From positions 1-64,000 of the forward strand of contig CAVVTP010000026.1 in the NCBI GenBank assembly GCA_963751165.1: a stretch of DNA of 64,000 bases. The letters are read 5' to 3'. The notes under the pieces are model-generated. The model saw nothing but the letters and a program-made list of their open reading frames with translations. It made no database searches and was not told the origin of the DNA. This DNA is from Roseiarcus sp963751165. GTDB taxonomy: Bacteria > Pseudomonadota > Alphaproteobacteria > Rhizobiales > Beijerinckiaceae. The stretch's first letter is position 1. Every line of letters starts with the position of its first letter. The position numbers and the translations under genes are program-made. Shown one piece after another: positions 8,482 through 16,978 of the stretch.

Positions 8482-8506
8482 CCCCTCTCCCGCACGCGGG
8501 AGGGGG
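8482..8506 (+). terminator. Hairpin after era
   Basis: CTCCCGC (8487-8493) pairs with GCGGGAG (8496-8502) around a two-base loop, and a flanking CCCC/GGGG extends the stem past one bulged T. It begins right after the era stop codon. The CTCCCGC-nn-GCGGGAG core is also common as a dispersed intergenic palindrome in Rhizobiales. Confidence 0.55.
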
Positions 8507-8675
8507 CCTGGGTGAAGGGAAGCGCCGACCCTCCGCGGTCGGCCATCGTCGCGCCCAGGCCGATCAGATCCTTGCGCAGCCAGATTTCCGCGGGCCAGTC
8601 CCGGTCCGCATTGGCGGCGAGGTAAGCCTATCCTAGCCTGACCACAGTAAACGGAGGGTTCTTCGCAACGTTAGT

Positions 8676-10709
8676 TAGCCCATCTTCGCGGATTTGCCTG
8701 TGGGTAACCTGATTTTGCGGCGTTTCACGCCATCCAAGTATTTGGATTGTTTGATGCGGCTATTGGGGCCGGGGCCAAAATCGGCTGTAGTGAAGACCAA
8801 CTCAGTTTGAACCGGATTCCTCAACTCGAGTTTCCTTGTCAAACTGGGTTCCGCCATGTTTCTCCGGAAGACCGAGCGGCGAAAGGACGGGAAGACGCAT
8901 CTCTACTGGAGCGTTGTCGAGAACCGGCGTCTGGACAGCGGTCGGGTGGTGCAGCGTTATGTCCTATACCTCGGCGAGATCAATTCTTCTCAGGCTGAAG
9001 CTTGGCGCAGGGCGATCGAGGTGTTCGACGAGGACGCCGGCGCGCCCCGTTCGCTGTCGTTGTTTTCCGATGAGCGTTGCGATCTTCCCGCCGCCGACGC
9101 CTCGATCGTGCGTCTGCGGCTCGGCGAGATGCGGCTCTGCCGGCCGCGCCAGTGGGGCGCCTGCTGGCTCGCCGGCGTTCTGTGGCGCGAACTGCAACTC
9201 GACCGCTTCTGGGCCGATCGCCTGCCAGGAAGCCGCAAAGGGACGCGCTGGGCCGACGTGCTGCAAGTGCTGGCGACGTATCGCCTCATTTCACCCGGCA
9301 GCGAGTGGCGGCTGCATCGCCAATGGTTCCTCGATAGCGCCATGGCCGATTTGCTCGGCGCCGACTTCGGCCTTGCGGAAGCGCACAAGCTCTACGCCTG
9401 TCACGACAAGCTCATCGCCCACAAACAGGCGCTGTTCTCACATCTGACGCAGCGTTGGCGCGATCTATTCAACGCCTCCTTCGACGTGCTGCTCTACGAT
9501 CTGACCAGCACCTATTTCGAGGTCAACGCCTCCGACCTACCCGAGGGCTCGAAACGCCGCCACGGCTACAGCCGCGACAAGCGGCCCGATTGCCCGCAAC
9601 TCGTCATCGCCCTCCTCGTCACCCCCGAAGGGCTGCCGCTCGCCTACGAGGTTCTGCCCGGCAACACGGCCGACAGCAAGACGCTGCGGTCCTTCCTCGA
9701 AAAGATCGAGAGCCAGTACGGCAAGGCGCGGCGGGTCTGGGTCATGGACCGCGGCGTGCCGACCGAGGAGGTTCTCGCCGAGATGCGCGCCTCCGATCCG
9801 CCTGTGCGCTATCTGGTCGGAACGCCCAAGGGACGCCTGACCCGCCTCGAAAAGCAGCTCCTCGACAAGCCCTGGCGGAAGGCGCGCGAGGGGGTCGAGG
9901 TCAAGCTCCTGGCCCAGGACGAAGAGCTCTACGTCTTGGCCCAGAGCGCCGATCGCGTCAGCAAAGAGCACGCAATGCGCAGGCGACAGCTCAAATGGCT
10001 GTGGGCGCGGTTGAAGAAGCTCGCTGAGATGGACGTCTCCCGTGAGGAAAGGCTGATGAAGCTCGGCGCGGCGCGCTCCAAGGCGCCCTGCGCCTGGCGG
10101 CTCGTCAAGACCGAGGTCGACAAGACCGGCGCGCTGACCTACGCGCTCGACCGCGACAAGTTGCGCAAAATCAGACGCCGCGAGGGCCGCTACCTGTTGC
10201 GCACCAACATGACCGACGACGATCCCGCCAAACTCTGGCAGTACTATATCCAGCTCGTTGCTGTTGAGGAGGCGTTTCGAAACCTGAAGGGCGACCTCGC
10301 GATCCGCCCGGTTTTCCATAAATGCGAGAAGCGCATCGAAGCCCACATCTTCGTCGCCTTCCTCGCCTATTGCCTGCAGATCACCCTGACCCGCCGCCTG
10401 CACAGCCTCGCCCCGGGTCTCACCGCGCGTAGCGCGCTGGCGAAATTCGCCGCCCTGCAGATGATCGACGTGCACCTGCCCACCACCGACGGCCGAGAGA
10501 TCGTCCTCACCCGCTTCACCGAACCCGAGCCCGACCTGCGCCTCCTCATCGCCCGCATGAAGCTCAAGCTGCCGGCCCAGCCGCCCCCCAAAATCGCCGC
10601 CGCCGCGCTTCCCGCCCAACACCTCCTGTAGTGAAGACCTTTTCGGTCAAGATATTGATTTCCTTAACGCGCACCCCCAGAAAATGGCCGAATCCGCGAA
10701 GACGGGTTA
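8676..10709 (+). mobile_element. IS1634-family insertion sequence
   Basis: Imperfect terminal inverted repeats are visible. TTAGCCCATCTTCGCGGATT at the left (from about 8675) matches the reverse complement of the right end (about 10690-10710), with roughly three mismatches in 20. They flank one long transposase gene. No clear target duplication can be read. The left non-coding part carries a further imperfect hairpin (8799-8810 with 8839-8850) just before the transposase start. Confidence 0.8.
8856..10631 (+). CDS. IS1634-family DDE transposase
   Basis: The 591-aa protein has the IS4-superfamily DDE arrangement: Asp215 in LLYDLTSTYFE, Asp298 in VWVMDRGVPT, and Glu471/472 in VEEAFRNLKGDLAIRP. 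The N-terminal RRKDGKTHLYWSVVENRR segment is typical of IS1634. A long insertion containing a coiled-coil region lies between the second Asp and the Glu. It is full length with no internal stops, so the element may still be active. The ATG at 8856 directly follows the subterminal hairpin. Confidence 0.9.
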   Translation: MFLRKTERRKDGKTHLYWSVVENRRLDSGRVVQRYVLYLGEINSSQAEAWRRAIEVFDEDAGAPRSLSLFSDERCDLPAADASIVRLRLGEMRLCRPRQWGACWLAGVLWRELQLDRFWADRLPGSRKGTRWADVLQVLATYRLISPGSEWRLHRQWFLDSAMADLLGADFGLAEAHKLYACHDKLIAHKQALFSHLTQRWRDLFNASFDVLLYDLTSTYFEVNASDLPEGSKRRHGYSRDKRPDCPQLVIALLVTPEGLPLAYEVLPGNTADSKTLRSFLEKIESQYGKARRVWVMDRGVPTEEVLAEMRASDPPVRYLVGTPKGRLTRLEKQLLDKPWRKAREGVEVKLLAQDEELYVLAQSADRVSKEHAMRRRQLKWLWARLKKLAEMDVSREERLMKLGAARSKAPCAWRLVKTEVDKTGALTYALDRDKLRKIRRREGRYLLRTNMTDDDPAKLWQYYIQLVAVEEAFRNLKGDLAIRPVFHKCEKRIEAHIFVAFLAYCLQITLTRRLHSLAPGLTARSALAKFAALQMIDVHLPTTDGREIVLTRFTEPEPDLRLLIARMKLKLPAQPPPKIAAAALPAQHLL

Positions 10710-10797
10710 GCGTCGAGGGCGCCACCATGCGGCGCCCTATTGGCGGTCCGAGACCGCGAACTCGGAATCACGTTCCAGCCCTGCGAGTGACAGCCCG

Positions 10798-11460
10798 TCA
10801 GTCGGTTCGGGCGCTCCGCCTTTCCGCTTCGGATGGAATTGCGGGCGTCCCCGACGGCGCGAGGCCCTTTAGGAAGATCCGCGTCACGCGCTGCGCGTGG
10901 TCCTCGATCATCCTGTCCGTCAGCTCCTCCAGCATGCCCGTGCCCAGCCGCAGGCTCCACTCGCCCAGCGCCATCGCCACGAACAGCGAGGCGATCTCCA
11001 CCGGGTCGTCGTCGAACGCGATATTGCCCTCGGCGCGGCGCCACAGGAGATATTCGACGAATTTCTTGCGCTCTTCGGTGATGGTGCGGCCGAGCATCCG
11101 GGAGGCGCTGGTGCCTGGCTCTCCGGGTCCCATCGCCTCGGTGAGCGGGGCTATAGCCAGCGAGAAACGAAGTGTGTCCTCCACGATGGCCGGCAGCACG
11201 TTAGCGGGCGAAGGATCCTGTTCGACCGCTTCAAGGGTCCGGCCTTTCATCGCCTCGAGGCGTGACGCAAACAGCGTGTTGAGCAACGTTTCTTTGTTCT
11301 CGAACCATGCGTAGAGCGTTTGCTTCGAGGCGCGAGCGCGCCGCGCGATCGCCTCCATGCTCGCGCCCGCATAGCCCTTGGTCGAGAACTCCAGGAAGGC
11401 GGCGTCGAGGATTTCTTTACGCCGCCTCTCCTTGTCCGGCTTTTGGGCAATATCGTTCAT
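10798..11460 (-). CDS. TetR/AcrR-family transcriptional repressor
   Basis: The 220-aa protein has an N-terminal helix-turn-helix at about residues 12-58 (EILDAAFLEFSTKGYAGASMEAIARRA, then SKQTLYAWFENKETL), followed by an all-helical ligand-binding domain. It is divergently transcribed from a FAD oxidase gene. A 21-bp palindrome between the two genes is the likely operator, and a near-copy lies before the acyltransferase at 13.6 kb. It therefore probably represses itself and both neighbours until a ligand, not predictable here, releases it. Confidence 0.88.
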   Translation of the reverse strand: MNDIAQKPDKERRRKEILDAAFLEFSTKGYAGASMEAIARRARASKQTLYAWFENKETLLNTLFASRLEAMKGRTLEAVEQDPSPANVLPAIVEDTLRFSLAIAPLTEAMGPGEPGTSASRMLGRTITEERKKFVEYLLWRRAEGNIAFDDDPVEIASLFVAMALGEWSLRLGTGMLEELTDRMIEDHAQRVTRIFLKGLAPSGTPAIPSEAERRSARTD

Positions 11461-11526
11461 CGCCCCCTGTTAATCGCGCCGTCGCTGTTGTTGAAGCCCC
11501 TTGTGGAGCGGACGATGCTGCGCTAT

Positions 11527-11547
11527 AGTACCGTACGGTACGGTACT
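11527..11547. promoter_or_regulatory. TetR operator, site 1
   Basis: Two perfect 10-bp half sites, AGTACCGTAC and GTACGGTACT, flank a central G. A partial third copy (AACGGTACGATACTG) follows at about 11552-11566. The site lies between the divergent TetR and FAD oxidase genes, 66 bp upstream of the repressor start. Confidence 0.8.
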
Positions 11548-11605
11548 GATGAACGGTACGATACTGAACGTGCCTTCGCAACCAAGGCAAGCTTTGGAGC
11601 CGCCA

Positions 11606-13414
11606 ATGTCCGACCGATTGCTTCGACGACAGGTGCTGAAGATCATTGCGGGGCTGCCGTTCCTGGGCGCCGTTTGGCCGCGGGCTTTTGCCGCGTCGAC
11701 GTCGTCCGCCCGCGTCCGTCCCGGCGAGCCGGGCTGGCCTTCCGACGAAAGCTGGGACCGGCTCGGCCGCGAAGTCGGGGGGCGCCTGATCAAGGTGCGT
11801 TCGCCGCTTGCCGCCTGCGTAAGCGCATCCCCGGACGACGCTTGCGCGCAAGTGTTCAAGGAACTGAAGAACCCCTATTACCTCGGCGACGAGGTCGGGC
11901 TCACGCAGTCGCTCGGTTGGATCGGGGCCTGGACGTCGCGGCCGAGCGTCTATGCCGTCGCCGCCGAAACGACCAAGGATGTCGTGGCCGCGGTCAATTT
12001 CGCTCGCAAGAACAATCTGCGGCTGGTGGTGAAGGGCGGCGGCCACAGCTATCAGGGGACGTCGAACGCGGCCAATTCCCTGCTCATTTGGACCCGCCGC
12101 ATGAACGCCGTCGTCCTCCACGACGCCTTCGTCGGTGCCGGCTGCGACGGCCGCGCGGAGCCGCAGCCGGCCACGTCGATCGAAGCGGGCGCGATCTGGG
12201 GTCATGTCTACAACGAGGTGACGACCAAGAGCGGTCGTTACGTGCAGGGCGGCGGCTGCATGACGGTCGGCGTCGCCGGCATCATCCTGGGCGGGGGTTT
12301 TGGGAGCTTTTCGAAGGCCTATGGAACGGCCGCGGCGAACCTCATCGAGGCGGAGGTCGTGACCGCCGACGGCGAGGTCAGGATCGCCAATGCGTGCTCG
12401 AACCCGGATCTCTTCTGGGCGCTGAAAGGCGGCGGCGGGGGGTTCGGCGGCGTCACCCGCGTTACGGTGCGCACCCATCCGCTGCCCGAGTCTTTCGGCG
12501 CGGTTTTCGCCGCCGTCAAGGCGACGTCCGACGACGCCTATCGCCGCCTCATCGCCAGGATCGTCGAGTTCTACCGCGAGGCGCTTTTCAATCCCCACTG
12601 GGGCGAACAGATCCTCATCGGGCGCGGCTATGTCGGGATTCAAATGGTGCTGCAAGGCCTCGACCAGGAGCAGGCCGAGGCCGTCTGGCGTCCGTTCTTC
12701 GATTGGGTGACGGCTTCCCCGCAGGACTTTGCGATCGTATCCGCGCCGAAGATTGTCGCCTTCCCGGCGCGGATGTACTGGGACCCGGCAATGCTGCGGA
12801 TGGTTCCGGGCGACGTCGTCGCCGACGATCGTCCCGGCGCGCCCTACGACAACATCTTTTGCGCCGGCAACCTCGGCGAGACGGGCGCGGTCTGGTACGC
12901 CTACCAATCCGCGTGGCTCCCTGCTTCTCTCCTCGACGCCGATCGGCGCCAAAGCCTCGCGGATGCGCTTTTCGAGGCCGCAAAGCATCGGGGCGTCGCG
13001 CTCCATTGCAACAAGGGGCTCGCCGGAGCGGCTGCGGAAGCGATCGCTTCGGCGAAGGATACGGCGATAAATCCAGCCGTCACGGAAGCCTTCGCGCTGG
13101 CGATCACCGGCGACTTCGGACAGCCCGCCTATCCCGGCGTTCCGGGACATGAGCCGGATACGGCGGCGGCGTCGGGCAAGGCTGAGGCCGTCGAGGCTTC
13201 GATGAACCCGATCCGCAAGCTCCTGCCGCGCATCGGCTCCTACGTCTGGGAAACCGACTTTTTCCAGCCGAACTGGCAGGACGCCTTCTGGGGCGAGAAT
13301 TACCCGCGGCTTCGCGCGGTCAAGGACAAATACGATCCCGAGGGCCTCTTCTTCCTCCATCACGGGGTTGGCAGCGAAAGCTGGAGTGCCGACGGGTTTG
13401 CGGGGATGAACTGA
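11606..13414 (+). CDS. Tat-exported FAD-dependent oxidase (berberine bridge type)
   Basis: The 602-aa protein belongs to the VAO/PCMH flavoprotein family with a C-terminal BBE domain. The N terminus has a twin-arginine motif (RRQVLKIIAG) and a hydrophobic core ending AFA, so Tat export to the periplasm is likely. His147 in GGGHSYQG and Cys218 in GGGCMTVGVAG are the two residues that attach FAD covalently in bicovalent family members. The C terminus NYPRLRAVKDKYDPEGLF is the BBE signature. I chose the ATG at 11606 because GGAGC precedes it and it exposes the Tat signal. The substrate is probably an alcohol, sugar or aromatic compound; it cannot be named. Confidence 0.87.
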   Translation: MSDRLLRRQVLKIIAGLPFLGAVWPRAFAASTSSARVRPGEPGWPSDESWDRLGREVGGRLIKVRSPLAACVSASPDDACAQVFKELKNPYYLGDEVGLTQSLGWIGAWTSRPSVYAVAAETTKDVVAAVNFARKNNLRLVVKGGGHSYQGTSNAANSLLIWTRRMNAVVLHDAFVGAGCDGRAEPQPATSIEAGAIWGHVYNEVTTKSGRYVQGGGCMTVGVAGIILGGGFGSFSKAYGTAAANLIEAEVVTADGEVRIANACSNPDLFWALKGGGGGFGGVTRVTVRTHPLPESFGAVFAAVKATSDDAYRRLIARIVEFYREALFNPHWGEQILIGRGYVGIQMVLQGLDQEQAEAVWRPFFDWVTASPQDFAIVSAPKIVAFPARMYWDPAMLRMVPGDVVADDRPGAPYDNIFCAGNLGETGAVWYAYQSAWLPASLLDADRRQSLADALFEAAKHRGVALHCNKGLAGAAAEAIASAKDTAINPAVTEAFALAITGDFGQPAYPGVPGHEPDTAAASGKAEAVEASMNPIRKLLPRIGSYVWETDFFQPNWQDAFWGENYPRLRAVKDKYDPEGLFFLHHGVGSESWSADGFAGMN

Positions 13415-13415
13415 C

Positions 13416-13433
13416 CTCGACGGAACCGTCGAG
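13416..13433 (+). terminator. Hairpin after FAD oxidase
   Basis: CTCGACG and CGTCGAG form a 7-bp stem with a GAAC loop two bases after the stop codon. No T run follows. Confidence 0.45.
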
Positions 13434-13552
13434 ATGCTTGCGCCCGCAACCCGTTGTCTCTGCAGCGAAGGCGAAGTTGGAGCATTGCGCCGACCATGCC
13501 GCGCCGACGCCGCCGTTGAGCCCTTGCGTCTCGCTCGGCGCCGTGCCTTAAT

Positions 13553-13573
13553 AGAACCGTACGGTACTGTACT
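13553..13573. promoter_or_regulatory. TetR operator, site 2
   Basis: The 21 bp match site 1 at 19 of 21 positions: half sites AGAACCGTAC and GTACTGTACT around a central G. It ends 18 bp before the first in-frame ATG of the acyltransferase, where a bound repressor would block transcription. Confidence 0.78.
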
Positions 13574-13590
13574 ACACTTCCGCCTTGGGA

Positions 13591-14949
13591 ATGAAGGGCA
13601 TGAGTGAAGCGAGCGCCGATACGAACAAGCTTCCGGAAAAAAGAACCAACAGCGCTGCGCTCGGAGCGTTTGTCGCAGGTCGCCTGGCGACGCCGATCGC
13701 CGGGGCCCGCGCTGGTTTGCCGACGAGGGCGGCCTCGACCCACGCAGCGGGCCGAGTCCGTGCGCAAGCGGCGACGAGCCGCGATGTCGCGTTCGACACT
13801 TTGCGCGCCTTCGTCACGGTGCTGGTGGTGGCGCATCACTCGGTGATCGCCTACGCGCGCGTAAGCGCCGTCGCGACGCCCCGCAGCCCGCTGCATCCCT
13901 GGCTCGCCGGCATCCCGATCGTGGACAGCCATCGCCTGATTGTCTTCGACCTGTTCGCGCTTTTCAACGACACCTTCTTCATGTCGCTGATGTTCCTGCT
14001 TTCGGGGCTGTTCGTGGGACCGAGCCTGGCGCGCAAAGGCGCCGGCGGCTTCCTGCGCGACCGCGGCTTGCGTCTGGGCGCGCCGTTCGTCGTGATGGCG
14101 CTGCTGGCGCCGATCGCCTACTATCCCGCCTATCGGGCGACGGCGGCCGATCCCGGCGCCCTGGCGTTCTGGCGCCAATGGCTGTCGGTCGGGTTCTGGC
14201 CAAGCGGCCCGGTCTGGTTCGTGGCGGTGCTGCTCGGGTTCGACGTGATTGCGGCGGCGCTCTATCGGCTCGCGCCTCGTCTCATTGAAAAGGCCGGTTG
14301 GCGGACGTTGGGCGGCCGTCAGTGTCCAGCGGCCTTGTTCGCGGCGTTGATTCTCGTCTCCGCCGCCGTCTATCTGCCGCTGCGGGCCGTATTCGGGTCC
14401 GAGAGCTGGGCGGTTTTCGGCCCGTTTTCCATTCAATCCAGCCGCGCCCTGCATTATCTCGTCTATTTCCTGGCGGGCGTTGCGATCGGCCAGTGCGGCG
14501 TCGACCGTGGCCTCCTTGCGCGCGACGGCCGCCTGGCCCGGCGCTGGCTCCTCTGGATCACCGCCGCCCTGGGGCTGTTCGGCCTCTACGTGGCCCTCCT
14601 CGCCGCGCTGCTCGTGCACGGCTACGCAAGGGGTCTGCCTCCGCTCGCGACGGATATGATCTTCGGCTTCGGCTTCGTTCTATGCTGCGGAGCGATCTCG
14701 TTCGCGATGTTGGCGCTCTCCCGGCGGTTCGCCAACACCCCGACCCCCGCGCTGACCAGCCTGAGCCGCAACGCCTATGGGATCTATCTGGTGCACTACG
14801 GCTTCGTCATGTGGCTGCAATATGCGCTGTTGCCGGCAGCACTCCCGGCCGCCGCCAAGGCCGGCGTCGTGCTCTCCGTCGCGCTCGCGGCAAGCTGGGC
14901 GACGACGGCCGCGCTGCGGCGCGTCCGGGCCGTCGCCAGAGTGATCTGA
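13591..14949 (+). CDS. Acyltransferase 3 family membrane protein
   Basis: The product of about 452 aa has a hydrophilic N-terminal stretch (about 65 residues) followed by roughly ten transmembrane segments. FDTLRAFVTVLVVAHHS near residues 70-85 matches the start of the acyltransferase-3 domain, including the conserved His. FFMSLMFLLSGLFV and YGIYLVHYGFVMWLQ are further family-like segments. Such enzymes O-acylate carbohydrates or other surface molecules at the inner membrane. Start codons at 13591 and 13600 are both possible. The operator just upstream places it under the TetR repressor, though it sits 177 nt after the FAD oxidase. Confidence 0.85.
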   Translation: MKGMSEASADTNKLPEKRTNSAALGAFVAGRLATPIAGARAGLPTRAASTHAAGRVRAQAATSRDVAFDTLRAFVTVLVVAHHSVIAYARVSAVATPRSPLHPWLAGIPIVDSHRLIVFDLFALFNDTFFMSLMFLLSGLFVGPSLARKGAGGFLRDRGLRLGAPFVVMALLAPIAYYPAYRATAADPGALAFWRQWLSVGFWPSGPVWFVAVLLGFDVIAAALYRLAPRLIEKAGWRTLGGRQCPAALFAALILVSAAVYLPLRAVFGSESWAVFGPFSIQSSRALHYLVYFLAGVAIGQCGVDRGLLARDGRLARRWLLWITAALGLFGLYVALLAALLVHGYARGLPPLATDMIFGFGFVLCCGAISFAMLALSRRFANTPTPALTSLSRNAYGIYLVHYGFVMWLQYALLPAALPAAAKAGVVLSVALAASWATTAALRRVRAVARVI

Positions 14950-15030
14950 TTGACCCGCATGCCGGGCGACGAAATCGGCGCAAGACAGTTCATCGATTTT
15001 GAGATTCAACTCGTATCAAGGCGCGCGTTG

Positions 15031-15212
15031 TCCCTGCATCTTGCCGAACAGGGAAATTCAATTCCCTGATGGGTCGATTTATTCCTTGCTCGGCCGCGTA
15101 GGGAATTTGCCCGGATTCGCCCGAATCGCTGGGCTTTTCGAGACGGTTTTGCCCCGAATCGGCTGAAAAACGAGAGAATTCCCTGTTGTTTTCCCTGCTG
15201 CAGGGAACTCGG
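15031..15212 (+). repeat. Dispersed AATTCCCT/AGGGAATT repeat, copy A
   Basis: The segment contains many AGGGAA and TTCCCT blocks, CGGCCGCGTAGGGAATTTG in the middle and TTCCCTGCTGCAGGGAACTC near the end. The same order of blocks is found in reverse orientation at 41159-41346. I recall similar intergenic sequences in many Rhizobiales genomes, often mis-annotated as short proteins. Confidence 0.65.
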
Positions 15213-15269
15213 CCGCAAGCCGGGAGCCCCGGCTTCCCGCAGGTCGTGGGCCTATGCTCCGTCGGGGGC

Positions 15270-16835
15270 TCATGGAACCAGCACCCCGGGATTGAGAATC
15301 CCCGCCGGGTCGAGCGCGCGCTTGGCCGCCTCGAACGCCTTCCCGAACAGCGTGGGGCGCTGCTCCCGGTACCACGGCATGTGGTCGCGCCCGACCGCGT
15401 GGTGGTGGGTGACCGTGCCGCCGGCCGCGATCAACGCATCGGAGGCGCGGGTCTTGATGTGGCGCCACTGCTCGATGAGGCGGCCGGGATCGCCATGGAC
15501 GCTGAACGTGTAGTAGATCGCCGGGCCGTCGGGATAGACATGGGTGAAGCGGGTCGAGACGACGCCCTCGTTGCCGGTGGCCTCTTTCAGCGCTTCGGCG
15601 GTCGCCTTGCGCACCACGGCGTGAAAGGCCTCGAAGCGGTCCCAGGTGATCGCGGTTTCGAACGTGTCGTTGATCACGCCCATCGGCACGGTCAGCTCGC
15701 GCGCATAGGGCATGCGGATGAAGGCCGTGCGCCAGCGCTGCCCTGCGGCCTGGTCGTCATGCCGGCGCCCGCCATTGTCCTGAAGGAGTTCGATCGCGCG
15801 CGCCATCCAGGCGTCGACGGGATGGTCGGCCGACTCGAAGGCGAGCACCAGCAGGCTCTCCTCGAAAGCGTTGACGCCGTAAGTCCCGGCTTCATCGTTG
15901 TCGATGACCCGCAGGTTGGATGGATAAAGCCCCGCCTGCGCGACGGCGCGCATGGCCCGCGCGGCGGCGAAGAAGTCGGGGAAGCCGAACACGGCGTCGC
16001 CGCGGAATTTTGGCCGGCCCTGCAACCGCATCCACGCCTCCGTGATGATTCCGAGCGCCCCTTCGGAACCGATCATCATCCGGTCCGGGCTGGGGCCGGC
16101 GCCGGAGCCGGGCAGGCGGCGCGATTCCATGACGCCTGCAGGCGTAATCGTTTTAAGGCTTTCGACGAAGTCGTCGATGTGCGTGTAAAGCGTGGCAAAA
16201 TGTCCGCCGGAGCGCGTCGCGATCCAGCCGCCGAGGGTCGAGAACTCAAAGCTCTGCGGATAGTGCCTCATGGCGAGACCGTAGGACTTCAGCGCCGCCT
16301 CGATGGCCGGCCCTCTGATCCCGCCCTGGATGCGGGCTGCACGACTCGTCGCGTCGACTTCCAAAACCCGGTCGAGGCGGCGCATGTCCAAGCTGACGGC
16401 GCCTGCATAGGCTCCGCCCACCACGGGCTGCACGCCGCCGACGACCGACGAGCCGCCGCCGAAGGGAATGACCGCGATCCTGGCGCCGCTCGCCCAGTCG
16501 AGGACGGCGGCGACCTCAAATTCGGAGTTCGGCAGTGCGACGAGGTCGGGAGCGTTGGCGAAATCCCGCGCAAAGGCGCGGACGGTCTCCGGATACGACT
16601 TGCCGTAAGTATGCAGAAGCCGCTCGTAGGGATCGTCCGTCAGGACGCTCGCGAGTCCAGTGGGCGCAGCGATGCGGGGCGCACGGAGGGCGATCTCGCC
16701 CACTTGCGGCGACGGCGCGAGTCGAGGGTCGACGCCCAGGTTTTCGGCGACGAAGCGGAACAGATGGTCCCGCTCCGCGTCGCCGAGGCCGGTGTTCTCG
16801 TAACCCCAGCCGTAGAATTTGAGCCTCTGCGGCAT
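15270..16835 (-). CDS. FAD-binding oxidase, alkyl-DHAP synthase-like
   Basis: The product of about 521 aa has a PCMH-type FAD domain (PFGGGSSVVGGV, about residues 125-137) and a FAD-oxidase C-terminal domain. GGTVTHHHAVGRDH near the C terminus matches the His-rich active-site motif of alkyldihydroxyacetonephosphate synthases, the ether-lipid enzymes. Bacterial homologues also include D-lactate dehydrogenase-like oxidases, so the exact substrate is uncertain. The ATG at 16835 is better spaced from GGAAGG than a TTG two codons upstream. It has no obvious operon partner. Confidence 0.82.
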   Translation of the reverse strand: MPQRLKFYGWGYENTGLGDAERDHLFRFVAENLGVDPRLAPSPQVGEIALRAPRIAAPTGLASVLTDDPYERLLHTYGKSYPETVRAFARDFANAPDLVALPNSEFEVAAVLDWASGARIAVIPFGGGSSVVGGVQPVVGGAYAGAVSLDMRRLDRVLEVDATSRAARIQGGIRGPAIEAALKSYGLAMRHYPQSFEFSTLGGWIATRSGGHFATLYTHIDDFVESLKTITPAGVMESRRLPGSGAGPSPDRMMIGSEGALGIITEAWMRLQGRPKFRGDAVFGFPDFFAAARAMRAVAQAGLYPSNLRVIDNDEAGTYGVNAFEESLLVLAFESADHPVDAWMARAIELLQDNGGRRHDDQAAGQRWRTAFIRMPYARELTVPMGVINDTFETAITWDRFEAFHAVVRKATAEALKEATGNEGVVSTRFTHVYPDGPAIYYTFSVHGDPGRLIEQWRHIKTRASDALIAAGGTVTHHHAVGRDHMPWYREQRPTLFGKAFEAAKRALDPAGILNPGVLVP

Positions 16836-16978
16836 CGCCAAATTCCTTCCGAAGGGCGCGATGAGCCATGCGCCAAATCAGCCCTTCTGCGTGGTTCTTC
16901 GTGCTCTTGGTAAGACAATCCACCACCAAGGACACTAAGCAAACACGAGGGGCAGGGACAGAGCCAAGCTTTCACTTC

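Noticed and set aside
8785..10639. CTGTAGTGAAGACC direct repeat as the IS1634 target duplication
   Set aside because: The repeats lie inside the terminal inverted repeats and are longer than the family's usual duplication.
11417..13363. 648-codon minus-strand open frame opposite the FAD oxidase
   Set aside because: It would also run through the TetR operator region and part of the TetR gene; no domain is visible.
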